Source: Leptolyngbya sp. PCC 7375 (GTDB lineage Bacteria; Cyanobacteriota; Cyanobacteriia; Phormidesmidales; Phormidesmidaceae). Taken from it: a DNA stretch of 64,000 nucleotides. Of this stretch, positions 1 through 8,493 are shown in pieces. The stretch lies in contig NZ_JH993797.1 in NCBI RefSeq assembly GCF_000316115.1, positions 2,962,486-3,026,485 on the forward strand, in the 5' to 3' direction. Positions within the stretch are counted from its first letter, which is position 1. Every line of letters begins with the position of its first letter. The notes under the pieces were generated by a model. The model ran no database searches and was not told where the DNA came from. It was given only the letters and a program-made list of their open reading frames with translations. Made by a program: the position numbers and the translations under genes.

Positions 1-928
1 TGCCTTGAGTGGTGCCGTATAACAAGGCAATGGCGGCCACCAAATAGAGACGCTCTAGAGCTTGAGCGGATCGAATGCGAGAGTCTTCGAGTTCAAAGGC
101 TCCTGATTTGCTATCTAAAAACAACTCCTCAACCCGAAACCGCAAGGCATATTGCCACAACGTTTGTAGACTCGGTGATTCATCCGTAATCACCGCCCAG
201 GATTCCTTCGTCCCTCGCACGGTTGCCAAGACTAAATTACATCGATGCTCACCATCTTGCCAGAGCCCCACGTTCTCATAGAGAGTGGCTTCTCCTTTGG
301 GAGGCCACAGCGCTTGTACTTCAATGGGATGACGGCATGGGCCGTGGAGATGAACATCACACGCAATGCGCAAACAATAGTGCCAACCACTCGCTTGCAA
401 CCAACTCATGAGGTCATGGTTGGCAAACCCTCGGTCAGCTAACAACATCGTGTTGGGATGCCGACGCAACAGCCAACGGGCACGCCGTAACAAGGGTCGA
501 TATTCATCGAACGCAACCATGGCACTTTCATGCTCTAATACCCGCCATAGAAGTGGTACCGCTCGTCCACAACACACAACCGACAGGTGAATCATACAAT
601 AGCGATTCCACAGCATGGTCGTATCCAATGCTAGATAGAGTCGATGAGCCCGCCAGTTGGTGAGCGCTAACAACACCAGCGGCAGATACAACCCCTTGAC
701 ATCAATGAATCGGTTGATGAAAAAGCGATGCCACCGACGTTCAAAGCTCTGGGCCTGAGTCGCCCGACTGGGGACGTAGGGTTCCCAAGCGGGGAGGCTA
801 AGTTGACCACTACAGATCAGGGCACTGACCATCCAAGCCAGTGTTTTCAGATGCCGGAGGTCTTTGTAACGGCTATGTTGACGCAGGAAGGGCAACAATT
901 GATCATACAGTTGGGTAGAGGCTGACAT
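1..928 (-). CDS. IS4-family DDE transposase, C-terminus beyond left edge
   Basis: The minus strand is open from an ATG at 928 to the window edge: 309 residues with no stop, so the gene is 3'-truncated by the window and not necessarily broken. I translated it by hand. DDE residues expected of an RNase H-fold transposase are visible: D102 in LALDTTM, D165 in LLADRGF, and the IS4 signature Y-x2-R-x3-E-x6-K matches exactly at Y260, R263, E267 and K274. The protein would cut and rejoin DNA at the ends of its own insertion sequence. The right end of the element should lie between 929 and about 1170, but I could not define a terminal repeat without the left end. Whether the copy is intact cannot be judged. 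Confidence 0.88.
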   Translation of the reverse strand, partial: MSASTQLYDQLLPFLRQHSRYKDLRHLKTLAWMVSALICSGQLSLPAWEPYVPSRATQAQSFERRWHRFFINRFIDVKGLYLPLVLLALTNWRAHRLYLALDTTMLWNRYCMIHLSVVCCGRAVPLLWRVLEHESAMVAFDEYRPLLRRARWLLRRHPNTMLLADRGFANHDLMSWLQASGWHYCLRIACDVHLHGPCRHPIEVQALWPPKGEATLYENVGLWQDGEHRCNLVLATVRGTKESWAVITDESPSLQTLWQYALRFRVEELFLDSKSGAFELEDSRIRSAQALERLYLVAAIALLYGTTQG

Positions 929-1083
929 GCATATCACGCTGATGGTTTGGTATCTTCAGCTTTGCATGCCCTCTGCCCATTTCCTTGTCGATCCTTATGG
1001 ATTCTGGGTTACAGGATTTGTGTCAGGCAGTCAGGGTTACAGCTCTAAGGGAAATGCCTTGTACGATAGCTGCCTGAGTAGTA

Positions 1084-1113
1084 GTATCTGGCATCCCAGG
1101 AGATGTCAGATAC
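1084..1113. repeat. Imperfect inverted repeat between transposase and LysR gene
   Basis: Twelve-base arms (1084-1095 and 1102-1113) match with one mismatch around a 6-base spacer. No T-run follows on either strand, so it is not a standard terminator. It could belong to the insertion sequence end or be a remnant hairpin. The rest of 929-1174 holds no gene that I can see. Confidence 0.5.
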
Positions 1114-1174
1114 TGTCAGGCTTCGAATTTTAACCGGTTGCCAAATGTGAACTTTATATTGGCTGGATAAATTC

Positions 1175-2134
1175 TCAGCCAACCACTGCGGCTTCCTGGT
1201 TCGGCATTGGTTGCCCCAGACCTGGTAAAAACTTTTTAGCCATAGCAGGGCTTTCCTCCAGCAAGTATGTTAAGAAGCTTTCAGCTACCACAGAAAGCTG
1301 CTTACCGGCTAAATGACCAACATACCACTGACGAGGAATGGGAAAACCTTCAACATCAAGAATGGCAAATTCACCACTCGTGCCTTCAGAAATAATGGTG
1401 TGTTGGGATAGGACCGAAACACCTAGACCACCAGCAATTCCTTGCTTAATGGCTTCATTACTACCCAGTTCAAGACGGACTTTTACATCCACATTATTAG
1501 CGGCAAATAGCTTTTGTACCGCTTCACGAGTACCTGAACCTGGCTCACGCATAATGAAGGGCTCGTTATTTAAGGCCTCAATCGGTATATTTGCTTTGCC
1601 AGCCAGTGGGTGATCTGTAGGCGCAATTACCACCAGCGGGTTATCCAAAAAGGGATAAGTTTTGAGATCAGGCTGGCTGGGCAGTTGGCTGAAAATAAAC
1701 AAATCATCCCGATTATTGATCATACGCTCCTGAATATTTTGGTGATTCGTCACCTTGAGCGAAATGTCAATGCCAGGATAGCGCTTGCAAAATGGTCCTA
1801 ACAGACGTGGAACGAAATACTTGGCAGTCGTAATGACAGCTATACTCAAGCGCCCCTGCTTCATGCCTTTAAGATCGGCAATGGACATTTCAAACTGAGA
1901 TAGCCCTTGAAAAATTTCTTGACAGGTTTCTAGTAGCTTTTTACCAGCCTGGGTCAGGTATAGCCGCTTACCAATTTGTTCAAATAATGGCAATCCTACA
2001 GCTTTTGTAAGCTGCTTGACTTGTATGGATACTGTTGGCTGGGTTAAATAAAGTTCTTCGGCTGCACGGGTAAAACTACCGTGGCGCGCAGTTGCTTCAA
2101 ATACCTTGAGCTGATGGAGCGTCGCATGAATCAC
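1175..2134 (-). CDS. LysR-family transcriptional regulator (CmpR/CcmR/CbbR-like)
   Basis: This 319-residue protein has the full LysR layout: an N-terminal winged helix-turn-helix (about residues 5-65, with GSFTRAAEELYLTQPTVSIQ as recognition region) and a two-lobed substrate-binding domain (about 95-295). The HTH resembles the cyanobacterial CO2-response regulators CmpR and CcmR/NdhR, which sense metabolites such as 2-phosphoglycolate or 2-oxoglutarate (family knowledge). The start is a GTG at 2134; no in-frame ATG lies nearby. It is divergent from the chromate transporter gene with 97 bases between them, the usual arrangement for a LysR protein that controls its neighbour and itself. Which effector this copy senses cannot be read from sequence; a carbon-regulation role is possible if chrA is not its target. 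Confidence 0.9.
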   Translation of the reverse strand: MIHATLHQLKVFEATARHGSFTRAAEELYLTQPTVSIQVKQLTKAVGLPLFEQIGKRLYLTQAGKKLLETCQEIFQGLSQFEMSIADLKGMKQGRLSIAVITTAKYFVPRLLGPFCKRYPGIDISLKVTNHQNIQERMINNRDDLFIFSQLPSQPDLKTYPFLDNPLVVIAPTDHPLAGKANIPIEALNNEPFIMREPGSGTREAVQKLFAANNVDVKVRLELGSNEAIKQGIAGGLGVSVLSQHTIISEGTSGEFAILDVEGFPIPRQWYVGHLAGKQLSVVAESFLTYLLEESPAMAKKFLPGLGQPMPNQEAAVVG

Positions 2135-2184
2135 GGTCTGAGTCCTCGTTGCAGCTAGCGGTAATCAATCGTCACGTATCCTTC

Positions 2185-2202
2185 GATAGAGTCTATTCTA
2201 TC
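2185..2202. promoter_or_regulatory. Candidate LysR operator between lysR and chrA
   Basis: GATAGA and TCTATC arms face each other across six bases in the 97-base divergent spacer. LysR-type regulators bind short AT-rich interrupted dyads in exactly this position. Assignment as an operator is inference from location and symmetry only. Confidence 0.4.
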
Positions 2203-2231
2203 AAAGAAACCTATTAGAGTGGACTTTTTCT

Positions 2232-3404
2232 ATGAATAGTCAGATAAATCGACTTAAAGAATTGTCTGAATTGTTTCTAAAGTTAGGTGCTATTGGCTTT
2301 GGAGGTCCCCAGGCTCACATTGCCATGATTAACGATGAGGCAGTTGAGCAACGCGGCTGGCTTGATGCTGATGAGTTTAGCGATGGTCTAGCGATATGTG
2401 AAATGCTTCCAGGCCCAGCCTCGACTCAGATGGGTATTTACACTGGCTATGTTTATGCCGGTTGGTTGGGGGCTTTGGTAGCAGGTCTGGCATTTATTAC
2501 CCCAGCCTTCTTTATTGTGGTAACTCTAAGCTGGGTTTACTTTCAGTTTCAACAGCTACCCCAGCTAATAGCTCTATTTTTTGGCCTATCACCTGTAATG
2601 ATCGCCATCATTCTGGGCTTTTGTTATAAGTTAGGCCGCAAATCTATTCAGAACTGGATAGGGATAACAATTGCTGTTATAGCTTTTTTGGCAAGCACAT
2701 TTAGCAATCTCAGCACTCTGGTTTTATTCTTGCTGGCAGGGCTATTAGGGATTGGATTATATGGCTCTAAAAGCCTCCGGTTCAATAGCGTTGCTCCCTT
2801 AGGATTATTGGCAACATTGCAGCCTAGTTTTTGGGGAACTGAACGCTTACCAGAATATGGCTGGCCTTTATTTACGTTTTTCTTACAGGTAGGAACACTT
2901 ATTTTCGGCGGTGGATTAGTCATTATCCCGCTGTTGGAGTTCGAGGTGGTGGAACGTTTAGGTTGGCTATCTACTGCTGACTTTATCAATGGCGTTGCTA
3001 TCGGACAGCTTAGTCCTGGCCCTGTCGTCCTCACAGCGGCATTTGTGGGGTATAAAATGGCTGGTTTTTTTGGAGCACTTATTTCTGCCATAGGCATTTT
3101 TACGCCATCGTTTCTATTTATTATGCTGGCAGCTCCTGTTTTGGTTCGTTTACGACAAAATACTTGGGTCCAAGCATTTCTAAAGGGTATTAAACCAGCT
3201 GTAGTCGGCGCGATTATGGCAGCAGCCATTCCCTTAGGGCAAACGGCATTTGGGCAAGAAACCTGGGTGCTATCGCTATTGGCCGTAGTGGTTGCGATCG
3301 CATCCCTGATCGCCATTATCCGCTTCAAAGTTACCGCATGGAAACTCATTCTAGGCGGTGCTGCGGTGGGTCTCATCGGCTATCCCCTCTTAGGAGGAGC
3401 TTAA
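2232..3404 (+). CDS. chrA: ChrA chromate transporter (CHR family, two-domain)
   Basis: A 390-residue integral membrane protein made of two homologous CHR halves (about 8-185 and 205-385). Each half begins with the family motif: GAIGFGGPQAHIAM near residue 19 and GTLIFGGGLVIIPLLE near 222, and each repeats a GPxxT/V segment (LPGPASTQMG, LSPGPVVLTAA). Members of this family export chromate, probably driven by the membrane potential, giving resistance; in cyanobacteria some are linked to sulfate nutrition. The ATG at 2232 has only a weak GAGTGGA-like ribosome site. It is divergent from a LysR gene that may regulate it. Substrate is by family, not proven here. Confidence 0.92.
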   Translation: MNSQINRLKELSELFLKLGAIGFGGPQAHIAMINDEAVEQRGWLDADEFSDGLAICEMLPGPASTQMGIYTGYVYAGWLGALVAGLAFITPAFFIVVTLSWVYFQFQQLPQLIALFFGLSPVMIAIILGFCYKLGRKSIQNWIGITIAVIAFLASTFSNLSTLVLFLLAGLLGIGLYGSKSLRFNSVAPLGLLATLQPSFWGTERLPEYGWPLFTFFLQVGTLIFGGGLVIIPLLEFEVVERLGWLSTADFINGVAIGQLSPGPVVLTAAFVGYKMAGFFGALISAIGIFTPSFLFIMLAAPVLVRLRQNTWVQAFLKGIKPAVVGAIMAAAIPLGQTAFGQETWVLSLLAVVVAIASLIAIIRFKVTAWKLILGGAAVGLIGYPLLGGA

Positions 3405-3532
3405 GTTTTGAGTGTTAAGTGCTGAGTTTTAAGTGATTCCGGTTAAAACGTTTTACACGGTACGAAAATCCGTGAGTAATAAACCTCATAATTTAGAACT
3501 CAAATCTTTTCTTCCCCACGTGTCTCCCTACT

Positions 3533-4594
3533 ATGCATCTCCAACCTCACCATCGCATTGCGATCCTGCTTCACAACGGCATTACTGGAGCCAAGGGTAA
3601 AACCGGGCTTGCCCTGCTGCGCTATAGCCAGAATCCCATTGCCGTTGTTGTGGATGAAACCTGTGCAAATCAACCGATTCAAGAACTTACCGGCATCGAT
3701 CGAGATGTCCCCATCGTTGCCACAATGGCAGCCGCTTTGCACTATCAGCCCGATGTACTGGCTATTGGGCTTGCTCCATCTGGAGGCCGTTTGCCAGGAC
3801 CATGGCTGGAAGATGTGAGGGTTGCGATCGCAGCAGGCTTAAATGTGATGAACGGCCTCCATACCTACTTCAACGATGATCCGACGTTGACTAAGTATCT
3901 TGACCGGACCCGCTACCCCGACCAGTGGATTTGGGACATGCGCCAGGAAATACCTGGGCTTTCCGTTGGCTCAGGCAAAGCACGCGACTTGAACCATTGC
4001 CGTCGCGTATTAGCCGTTGGAACTGACATGGCGGTTGGCAAAATGTCTACATGTATTGAACTGGACCGCGCCACCCAGGCAAAAGGCCTTCGATCACAGC
4101 TCATTGCCACTGGCCAAACAGCTCTAATGCTTGGGGCTCCAGGCATAGCCCTTGATGCTGTGCGCGTAGACTTTGCAGCCGGGGCAGTAGAACAAGCCGT
4201 CCTCGACCATAGCGCCCAAAATGATGTGCTCTATGTAGAAGGTCAAGGCTCTTTGCTCAATCCAGCCTCGACTGCCACATTACCCTTACTGCGGGGCGCT
4301 CAGCCAACCCATCTTGTCTTGGTACACAAAATTAATCTAGAGCGCATTCAACACTTTCCAGACTTTACTATCCCCCCCATGCAAGAGGTGATTAATCTCT
4401 ATGAAACTGTAGCTCATGCAGGTGGAACCTACAGAGCACCCAAAATGGCAGGCATTGCTTTGAATACCTTTGGAGTCAGTGAAGATGAGGCTAGAAATGC
4501 AATTTCAAACTTATCAGAAACGACTGGACTACCTTGTACAGATGTTGTCCGTTTTAGCCCATCTCCAATCCTCGACGTTATTCTAAATACCTAA
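3533..4594 (+). CDS. DUF1611 family protein (DgcN-like)
   Basis: A 353-residue soluble protein matching the DUF1611 layout: an N-terminal Rossmann-like domain (AILLHNGITGAKGKTGLALL; then IGLAPSGGRLPGPW near 82-95) and a C-terminal P-loop-like domain with VGTDMAVGKMST near residue 162-173. Bacterial relatives include DgcN, reported to act with the dipeptide epimerase-like enzyme DgcA in D-glutamate use; no DgcA homologue is adjacent here. It sits between chrA and the convergent infA, separated from chrA by about 130 bases of degenerate TTTTGAG/TTAAGT repeats. Function in cyanobacteria is not known to me. Confidence 0.8.
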   Translation: MHLQPHHRIAILLHNGITGAKGKTGLALLRYSQNPIAVVVDETCANQPIQELTGIDRDVPIVATMAAALHYQPDVLAIGLAPSGGRLPGPWLEDVRVAIAAGLNVMNGLHTYFNDDPTLTKYLDRTRYPDQWIWDMRQEIPGLSVGSGKARDLNHCRRVLAVGTDMAVGKMSTCIELDRATQAKGLRSQLIATGQTALMLGAPGIALDAVRVDFAAGAVEQAVLDHSAQNDVLYVEGQGSLLNPASTATLPLLRGAQPTHLVLVHKINLERIQHFPDFTIPPMQEVINLYETVAHAGGTYRAPKMAGIALNTFGVSEDEARNAISNLSETTGLPCTDVVRFSPSPILDVILNT

Positions 4595-4650
4595 CTCTAT
4601 TGAGCTTGGACACAATAACCCAAAACTCAAAACTAAGCATTTAGAACAAC

Positions 4651-4875
4651 CTACTTTTTCCTCAAACGATAGGTAATGCGGCCCTTAGTCAAATCGTAGG
4701 GAGTTAGTTCAACCTTGACCCGATCCCCTGGCAAAATCTTGATGTAATTACGACGAATTTTGCCAGAAATATGAGCTAATACATTAAACCCATTATCTAA
4801 ATCCACTCGAAACATAGCATTGGGAAGAGATTCGGTAACAGTCCCTTCCATTTCAATTAAATCTTGCTTAGACAA
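4651..4875 (-). CDS. infA: Translation initiation factor IF-1
   Basis: This 74-residue OB-fold protein ([43 protein letters not shown] end) binds the ribosomal A site during initiation. The start codon is TTG at 4875, with GAGGA about nine bases upstream; no ATG fits the conserved N-terminus. It is the last gene of the minus-strand S10-spc block and is 251 bases downstream of adk, an unusually loose spacing that holds no other gene, so it may have its own promoter. In other cyanobacteria rpmJ follows directly; here infA converges on a DUF1611 gene with 56 bases between stops, and no clear terminator is visible there. Confidence 0.96.
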
Positions 4876-5126
4876 TTAGCTAATCCTCAATTCAATCAAT
4901 AATCAAACACGAAGCGGACAGACTTCACCGTCCACCCGCTCCAATAGCAGCTACTTGAACACGTTAGAATAACTGCTGACATCGCTAGTGCAATTTAAAT
5001 CTCTCACGATTGTCCCTTGTTCTAGACCATGGAACCACCGTTATAAGATTAACAAACGATACCCAAATTGCTATGAAATGGTCCGCCAATAGATGTCTAC
5101 CAATAACATATACATAGACAGTTAAC

Positions 5127-5681
5127 CTATGCTTGTAAAACCTGTTTTAAATCAGCTTCCACAGACCCCATTGCCTGATGCCCATTGACCGACACTAGTT
5201 GCTGGCGACTTCTAAAGAATTCAATCAGGGGTTCCGTTTGCTTACGATAAACCTCTAATCGGTTACGAATAACATTTTCGTTATCGTCCTTACGACCGCG
5301 CGCCAATAAGCGAGATATCAGCACATTATCCGGTACCTCCAGATTCAGCACACATTCACAAGGCTGCTGAATCTCTGCAAGCAGCTTGTCTAGAAAGTTA
5401 GCCTGACTAACATTACGGGGAAAGCCATCCAAAATCCAACCCTTACTGGCATCTTCCTGACCTAAACGCTCACGAATAAGATCCAAAATTAGCTCATCAG
5501 GTACCAACTCCCCAGCATTCATATAGGATTCCGCTTTTTGACCAAGCTCACTCTTGGCAGCCACTGCTGCTCGCAGAATATCTCCAGTCGAGATGTGAGG
5601 CACATCAAAATCCTTAGATAAAACGGCGGCCTGAGTCCCCTTACCAGCCCCAGGAGGACCTAAAAAAATTACTCTGATCAC
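5127..5681 (-). CDS. adk: Adenylate kinase
   Basis: A 184-residue cytoplasmic enzyme interconverting ATP + AMP and 2 ADP. The P-loop GPPGAGKGT lies at residues 8-16, the AMP-binding segment STGDILRAAV follows, then DGFPRNVSQA and the Arg of LLARGRKDDNENVIRNRLE. The LID is short with no zinc cysteines, the common short bacterial form. Its ATG shares one base with the secY stop, so translation is probably coupled, as in most spc operons. Confidence 0.97.
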   Translation of the reverse strand: MIRVIFLGPPGAGKGTQAAVLSKDFDVPHISTGDILRAAVAAKSELGQKAESYMNAGELVPDELILDLIRERLGQEDASKGWILDGFPRNVSQANFLDKLLAEIQQPCECVLNLEVPDNVLISRLLARGRKDDNENVIRNRLEVYRKQTEPLIEFFRSRQQLVSVNGHQAMGSVEADLKQVLQA

Positions 5682-7003
5682 TATTTTTTCACCATACCCT
5701 CGTAACGTTGAGAAATCACATAGGTCTGAATCTGCTTGGCTGTATCAATAGCCACACCTACCAAGATCAGCAGAGAAGTAGCACCTAAGCCTTGAAATAC
5801 GGTTACGCGCAAACCACTTTCTACCATACTGGGAACTACCGCAACGACCCCTAAGAACAAGGCACCAAGGAAAGTTAGACGATTTAAGACTTTCCCAATA
5901 AAGTCACTAGTAGCCTTACCGGGCCGAATACCTGGGATGCTTGCCCCCATTTTCTTCAAATTCCGCGACATATCTTCAGGATCCACAACCAGCGAGGCAT
6001 AGAAGTAGCTGAAGAACAGAATCATAACCAGATACATCAGGTTGTAAGGTGGAGAACCCGGACTCAAAAATCGATTTACAAAGTCTGAGATTCCAGGATT
6101 AGATAGCGTGCTGGCAATATAAGGAGCCGCCTGTAAAGGTAGAACCAAAATAGCCGATGCAAAAATAATAGGCATCACTCCACCTTGGTTTAGACGCAGA
6201 GGTAGGTAGTTGCTCTTTTCCAGATAGAGTTTTCGACCTACCTGTCGTCGTGCGGAAACAATCGGAATTCGGCGCATGCCCTCTTGGACAAACACAATCC
6301 CCACAACCATAGCCAAATACACAAGGCTAACAACTATGATACCTGCTACTTCCTGACGAGAGGATGTTGGCGACTGAGCTACAGTGACGGCACTATTAAG
6401 TAGGCGAGGTAGTGATGAAACAATGTTCAGAAAAATTAGTAAAGAAGCTCCATTACCAACACCACGCTCGGTAATTAACTCCCCTACCCACATCACAAAC
6501 ATTGAGCCAGCAGTTAAAGCAACTGCCGTTTCAACAATGAATAGGATGCCAGGCTCATTAGCAAAAGGACTTAGCAAAAAGCTAGCCAGCAATGTACTCT
6601 GTAGTACCGCCCACCCCATCGCCACATAGCGAGTGATTTGGGAAATCTTGCGTCGTCCAGCCTCACCTTCGTTTTTCTGTAAATCCTCCAATTGAGGAAT
6701 AGCGGCTGTCAGCAACTGCATAATGATAGAGGCGTTAATGTAGGGCAAAATGCCTAAGGCAAAAATACCCAACAGGGATAAACCACCACCCACAAAAATA
6801 TCAAGGAAACCAAGCAGGCCTCCAGCATCAACCTGCTGTGAGAAAGCGACACGATCAATCCCTGGCACAGGGATATACATTCCCAAGCGTACCAACACCA
6901 ACAATCCCAAAGTCACCAGCAAACGCCCACGCAAACCAGCTGCTTGAGCCATTTGCAAAAACGTTTCCTGAGCGCTTGGTGTCTTCCCTCGACTGACAAC
7001 CAT
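5681..7003 (-). CDS. secY: Preprotein translocase subunit SecY
   Basis: The 440-residue channel protein of the Sec translocon, with about ten membrane helices. Visible hallmarks are the N-terminal LRGRLLVTLGLLVLVRLG helix, the plug region VDAGGLLGFLDIFVGGGLSLLGIFALGILPYIN, the GNGASLLIF loop, and the cytoplasmic RRIPIV-SARRQVG and DMSRNLKKMGASIPGIRPG loops. It works in plasma and thylakoid membranes with SecE and the SecG encoded at 47.6 kb. It sits between rplO and adk as in the standard spc operon. Confidence 0.97.
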   Translation of the reverse strand: MVVSRGKTPSAQETFLQMAQAAGLRGRLLVTLGLLVLVRLGMYIPVPGIDRVAFSQQVDAGGLLGFLDIFVGGGLSLLGIFALGILPYINASIIMQLLTAAIPQLEDLQKNEGEAGRRKISQITRYVAMGWAVLQSTLLASFLLSPFANEPGILFIVETAVALTAGSMFVMWVGELITERGVGNGASLLIFLNIVSSLPRLLNSAVTVAQSPTSSRQEVAGIIVVSLVYLAMVVGIVFVQEGMRRIPIVSARRQVGRKLYLEKSNYLPLRLNQGGVMPIIFASAILVLPLQAAPYIASTLSNPGISDFVNRFLSPGSPPYNLMYLVMILFFSYFYASLVVDPEDMSRNLKKMGASIPGIRPGKATSDFIGKVLNRLTFLGALFLGVVAVVPSMVESGLRVTVFQGLGATSLLILVGVAIDTAKQIQTYVISQRYEGMVKK

Positions 7004-7101
7004 AATCTTTAGATTCTGTTTTAGATTCTAATTAAACATAAGCTGCGCCCAGGCTGGAAACCAAGGCACAGCTAACTGAGTTATATGCTTATTCTAGAGG
7101 C

Positions 7102-7548
7102 TTACGCCACGATTTCACAGGTACCACCAGCTGCCTCAATCTTAGCTTTCGCACTTTGGGTAAATGCTGCAGCTTTAACCGTTAAGGCAACATCAAGCTG
7201 GCCATTGCCCAGAATTTTCAGTGGTCCATCATTAGATGTAATGATTCCAGCTTCCATCAGAGATTCTAGAGTCACCTCTGAACCGACAGAAAGCTCAGCC
7301 AAACGCGAAACATTCAGCACTGTGAATACCTTCTGATTCACAATGGGAAAATGCTTAAGCTTTGGAATTCGGCGATATAGCGGCAGCTGCCCACCCTCAA
7401 AACCAGGGCGCGTAGGACGACCCGAACGAGATTTTTGTCCTCGCATTCCAAAACCACAAGTAGCACCCTGTCCGGCTGAAATGCCACGCCCTACGCGACG
7501 ACGACGGCGTCTTGAACCAGCTTTTGGCTGAATATCCTCTAATCTCAT
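7102..7548 (-). CDS. rplO: Ribosomal protein L15 (uL15)
   Basis: A 148-residue large-subunit protein with the typical basic N-terminus (MRLEDIQPKAGSRRRRRRVG) and the GFEGGQLPLYRRIPK segment. I chose the ATG at 7548: the frame extends six codons further to a TTG, but the family starts at MRLED. Spc operon, between rpsE and secY. Confidence 0.96.
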   Translation of the reverse strand: MRLEDIQPKAGSRRRRRRVGRGISAGQGATCGFGMRGQKSRSGRPTRPGFEGGQLPLYRRIPKLKHFPIVNQKVFTVLNVSRLAELSVGSEVTLESLMEAGIITSNDGPLKILGNGQLDVALTVKAAAFTQSAKAKIEAAGGTCEIVA

Positions 7549-7583
7549 TGTTCTAAATCTCAACAATTTTAATTATCTCAGAT

Positions 7584-8108
7584 CTAAGCGTAGAGCTTCT
7601 CAAGGGGGATATCCCGCTCCTTAGCAACCTCAGAGAAAGTTCTCAATGAGGCCAACGCAGCAGCAGCAGCTCGAGCATTATTTAATTGGTTACCAGAACC
7701 CAACTGTTTAGCTAAAACGTTTCTCACACCTGCAAGCTCAAGCACAGTACGAACGGCACCACCAGCAATTACACCAGTACCAGGAGCAGCTGGGCGCATA
7801 AAGACACGAGCACCACCCGCTTCACCAGTAGCAGGATGAGGCAGCGAATAGGCCTTATTCAAAGGCACATCCACTAAGTTTTTCTTCCCATCAGCTACAC
7901 CCTTCTTAACAGCACCGATTACATCACTGGCTTTACCAACACCAACACCAACTTGGCCTTTCTCATTGCCAATTACTACGATGGCGCGAAAACTCAGCTT
8001 TTTACCGCCCTTAACCACCTTAGTCACACGGCGGATTTGAACAACTCGCTCCTGCCACTCTGACTCTTTTTCTTTACCTTTATTGCTCTTGCGACGTTCC
8101 TTTGCCAT
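7584..8108 (-). CDS. rpsE: Ribosomal protein S5 (uS5)
   Basis: A 174-residue small-subunit protein. After a Lys/Glu-rich leader comes the S5 dsRNA-binding domain (ERVVQIRRVTKVVKGGKKL then GNEKGQVGVGVGKASDVIGA), followed by the C-terminal domain with AGGAVRTVLELAGV. It shapes decoding fidelity and the mRNA entry site. The gap to rplR is 21 bases. Confidence 0.97.
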   Translation of the reverse strand: MAKERRKSNKGKEKESEWQERVVQIRRVTKVVKGGKKLSFRAIVVIGNEKGQVGVGVGKASDVIGAVKKGVADGKKNLVDVPLNKAYSLPHPATGEAGGARVFMRPAAPGTGVIAGGAVRTVLELAGVRNVLAKQLGSGNQLNNARAAAAALASLRTFSEVAKERDIPLEKLYA

Positions 8109-8129
8109 GATTTAACCCTTTAAGAAGTC

Positions 8130-8486
8130 CTAGAAATCCAGACCAGCTTCACGAGCAGCATCTGCCAGAGCTGCCACACGACCGTGATAAAGCTTACCAC
8201 CACGGTCAAAAACAACGTGCTTAACTCCCTTAGCCAAGGAACGTTCAGCAATCAACTTACCGACCTTAGCTGAAGCATCCTTAGTAGCGCCAGTATCTCC
8301 TTTAAGGTCAGCCTCTAATGTAGATGCTGCAGCCAGGGTGTGATGCTTGTAATCATCAATTACCTGGGCATAGATGTGATTATTAGAGCGATAAACCGCT
8401 AACCGAGGGCGCTCAGCAGTACCCTTGACTCGGCGACGGATGCGCGCGTGACGACGACGGGTAGATTGTTTACGCGTAGCTTTCAT
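8130..8486 (-). CDS. rplR: Ribosomal protein L18 (uL18)
   Basis: A 118-residue 5S rRNA-binding protein. The Arg-rich N-terminus (KQSTRRRHARIRRRVKG), RPRLAVYRSNNHIYAQVIDD and the C-terminal VVFDRGGKLYHGRVAALAD are diagnostic. Seven bases downstream of rplF, so very likely co-translated. Confidence 0.97.
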   Translation of the reverse strand: MKATRKQSTRRRHARIRRRVKGTAERPRLAVYRSNNHIYAQVIDDYKHHTLAAASTLEADLKGDTGATKDASAKVGKLIAERSLAKGVKHVVFDRGGKLYHGRVAALADAAREAGLDF

Positions 8487-8493
8487 AACTCAA

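Noticed and set aside
2648..3376. Long minus-strand open frame opposite chrA
   Set aside because: It is antisense to a clear two-domain ChrA, has biased composition and no ribosome site or family resemblance.
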